Source of the DNA: Pseudomonas tensinigenes
Lineage (GTDB): Bacteria; Pseudomonadota; Gammaproteobacteria; Pseudomonadales; Pseudomonadaceae
DNA: 64,000 nt
Direction: 5' to 3'
NCBI RefSeq assembly: GCF_014268445.2
Contig: NZ_CP077089.1
Coordinates: forward strand, 1,171,501 to 1,235,500
The notes under the pieces are model-generated. The model saw only the letters and a program-made list of their open reading frames with translations, did not search any database and was not told where the DNA came from. This document shows positions 63,160 through 64,000 of this stretch, one piece after another. A program made the translations under genes and the position numbers. Position 1 is the first letter of the stretch, and each line of letters opens with the position of its first letter.

Positions 63160-63540
63160 TCACTCAGGTTTCTGGTAGGTATCGATCACTTCCTGCGCCG
63201 CCCGGAACGCATCAATCGCCGCGGGTACCCCGGCATACACCGCGCAATGCAGCAGCGCCTCACGAATCTCATCCACGGTGCAGCCATTGTTCAGCGCACC
63301 GCGCACATGACCCTTCAGCTCTTGCGGGCACTTCAGCGCCGTCAGCGCAGCGAGGGTGATCAGGCTGCGGGTTTTCAGCGGCAGACCTTCGCGATTCCAC
63401 ACACCGCCCCAGGCATGTTCATTGACGAAATCCTGCAGCGGCTGGGTGAACTCGGTGGCGTTGCCCAAGGCGCGATCAACAAACGCATCGCCCATTACCT
63501 GGCGGCGGACTTCAACCCCGGACTTCTTCGATTCGGTCAT
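63160..63540 (-). CDS. Carboxymuconolactone decarboxylase family protein (PcaC-like)
   Basis: This 126-residue, all-helical protein has the family stretch ALTALKCPQELKGHVRGALNNGCTVDEIREALLHCAVYAG, with the conserved Cys, Glu and His. The length fits PcaC, the 4-carboxymuconolactone decarboxylase of protocatechuate breakdown. However, no other pca gene is near, so a related or unknown reaction is possible. It overlaps the antiporter gene by four bases (ATGA), so the two are co-translated. Confidence 0.82.
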   Translation of the reverse strand: MTESKKSGVEVRRQVMGDAFVDRALGNATEFTQPLQDFVNEHAWGGVWNREGLPLKTRSLITLAALTALKCPQELKGHVRGALNNGCTVDEIREALLHCAVYAGVPAAIDAFRAAQEVIDTYQKPE

Positions 63541-64000
63541 GGTTTATCACTCTTGTGGTGTTGGCGGCGCCAGGCGCGTATCGACGTGAACAACAAGAAC
63601 GTCAGCAGCGTTGGCAGGACATAAAACAACATCATTCGCTCAAGCTTGCCGGCCAGGGGCATGCCGGTGGTGAACGACACCACGTGCAGCCCATAGGCCA
63701 GATACAAACCGAGCAGCAACAAACCTTCTGCACGCGTCACGCGGTAGCCGGAATAGAACACCGGCAGGCACAGCGCGGCGACACCGAGCATCACCGGCAG
63801 GTCGAAATCCAGCGCGTTCGGCGACACCGACAGCGGCGTCGGTGCAATCAGCGCGGTGACGCCCAGCACGCCGAGCAGGTTGAACAGGTTGGCACCGATC
63901 ACGTTGCCCACGGCGATATCGCGTTGCCCACGCAATGCGGCAATCAGCGAGGTCGCCAGTTCCGGCAGCGAAGTGCCGACGGCGACCACGGTCAGGCCGA
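63537..64000 (-). CDS. Calcium/sodium antiporter (CaCA/YrbG family), C-terminal part
   Basis: The gene runs off the right edge; about 154 C-terminal codons are present. The second CaCA repeat motif is clear near its start (VAVGTSLPELATSLIAAL...GNVIGANLFNLLGVLG), which gives the ion-binding helices. It is followed by membrane segments and a basic end (RAWRRQHHKSDKP). The family exchanges Na+ or H+ for Ca2+ across the inner membrane. It is the first gene of a leftward pair with the PcaC-like gene. Confidence 0.85.
   Translation of the reverse strand, partial: GLTVVAVGTSLPELATSLIAALRGQRDIAVGNVIGANLFNLLGVLGVTALIAPTPLSVSPNALDFDLPVMLGVAALCLPVFYSGYRVTRAEGLLLLGLYLAYGLHVVSFTTGMPLAGKLERMMLFYVLPTLLTFLLFTSIRAWRRQHHKSDKP

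Noticed and set aside
1..64000. Prophage, insertion sequence or integrative element
   Set aside because: No integrase, transposase or phage structural gene was found; repeats are REP-like and short.

Overview
The window is chromosomal DNA of a Pseudomonas of the fluorescens group. The protein set, the PA4493-PA4524-like gene order, high GC and many REP-type palindromes (core GTGGGAGCGAGCCTGCTCGCGA) all point there. No insertion sequence, phage, plasmid gene or CRISPR array was seen; this is a core-type region rich in intergenic repeats.

Layout. 1-2.3 kb: 3' end of pnp with its terminator, tRNA-Thr(CGT), a secreted coiled-coil protein, a small DUF6388-type protein and nadC. 2.6-8.5 kb: a DUF1631 protein, ampD-ampE (anhydro-muropeptide recycling) and a chemoreceptor. 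8.6-16.3 kb: fructose module, with fruR(cra)-tatD divergent from fruBKA and a Cra operator between them. 16.4-24.9 kb: a Tat-exported PhoD-type phosphatase and a piu-type iron cluster (PepSY/flavoprotein reductase, TonB receptor, divergent piuC and a SEL1 protein). 25.2-30.4 kb: speC and an opuC-type quaternary-amine ABC operon. 30.8-34.9 kb: prfC, an MFS transporter and a small acidic secreted protein. 35.1-47.7 kb: a large dipeptide uptake locus with four DppA-type binding proteins, an OprD-family porin and dppBCDF. 48.6-53.8 kb: a DUF6124 gene with a structured leader, a SIMPL protein, roxSR and an SbmA/YddA-type ABC protein. 54.0-61.4 kb: a galactarate pathway (FCD regulator, kdgD, ketoglutarate-semialdehyde dehydrogenase, MFS importer, garD) with two small Ig-like unknown genes inserted. 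62.1-64 kb: an AEC transporter, a carboxymuconolactone-decarboxylase protein and the 3' part of a Na+/Ca2+ exchanger.

Functional logic. The fructose genes form a complete PEP-dependent phosphorelay: FruB carries EIIA, HPr and EI, FruA carries EIIB'BC, and FruK converts fructose-1-P to fructose-1,6-bisphosphate. The galactarate block is complete from import to 2-oxoglutarate. The dpp locus joins outer-membrane entry, four periplasmic receptors and one inner-membrane ABC machine. The piu genes fit catecholate-siderophore iron uptake.

The least explained items are intergenic. First, the DUF6124 gene has a leader of about 240 nt with an intrinsic terminator, a 15-bp closing helix and a competing 9-bp helix. 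Second, a family of inverted-repeat elements (CCCTCACCC...GGGTGAGGG) occurs with one, two, three or four internal tandem units at five sites. Third, the speC leader holds a terminator-like hairpin. All coordinates, starts and pairings were read by eye, without database searches or folding software.
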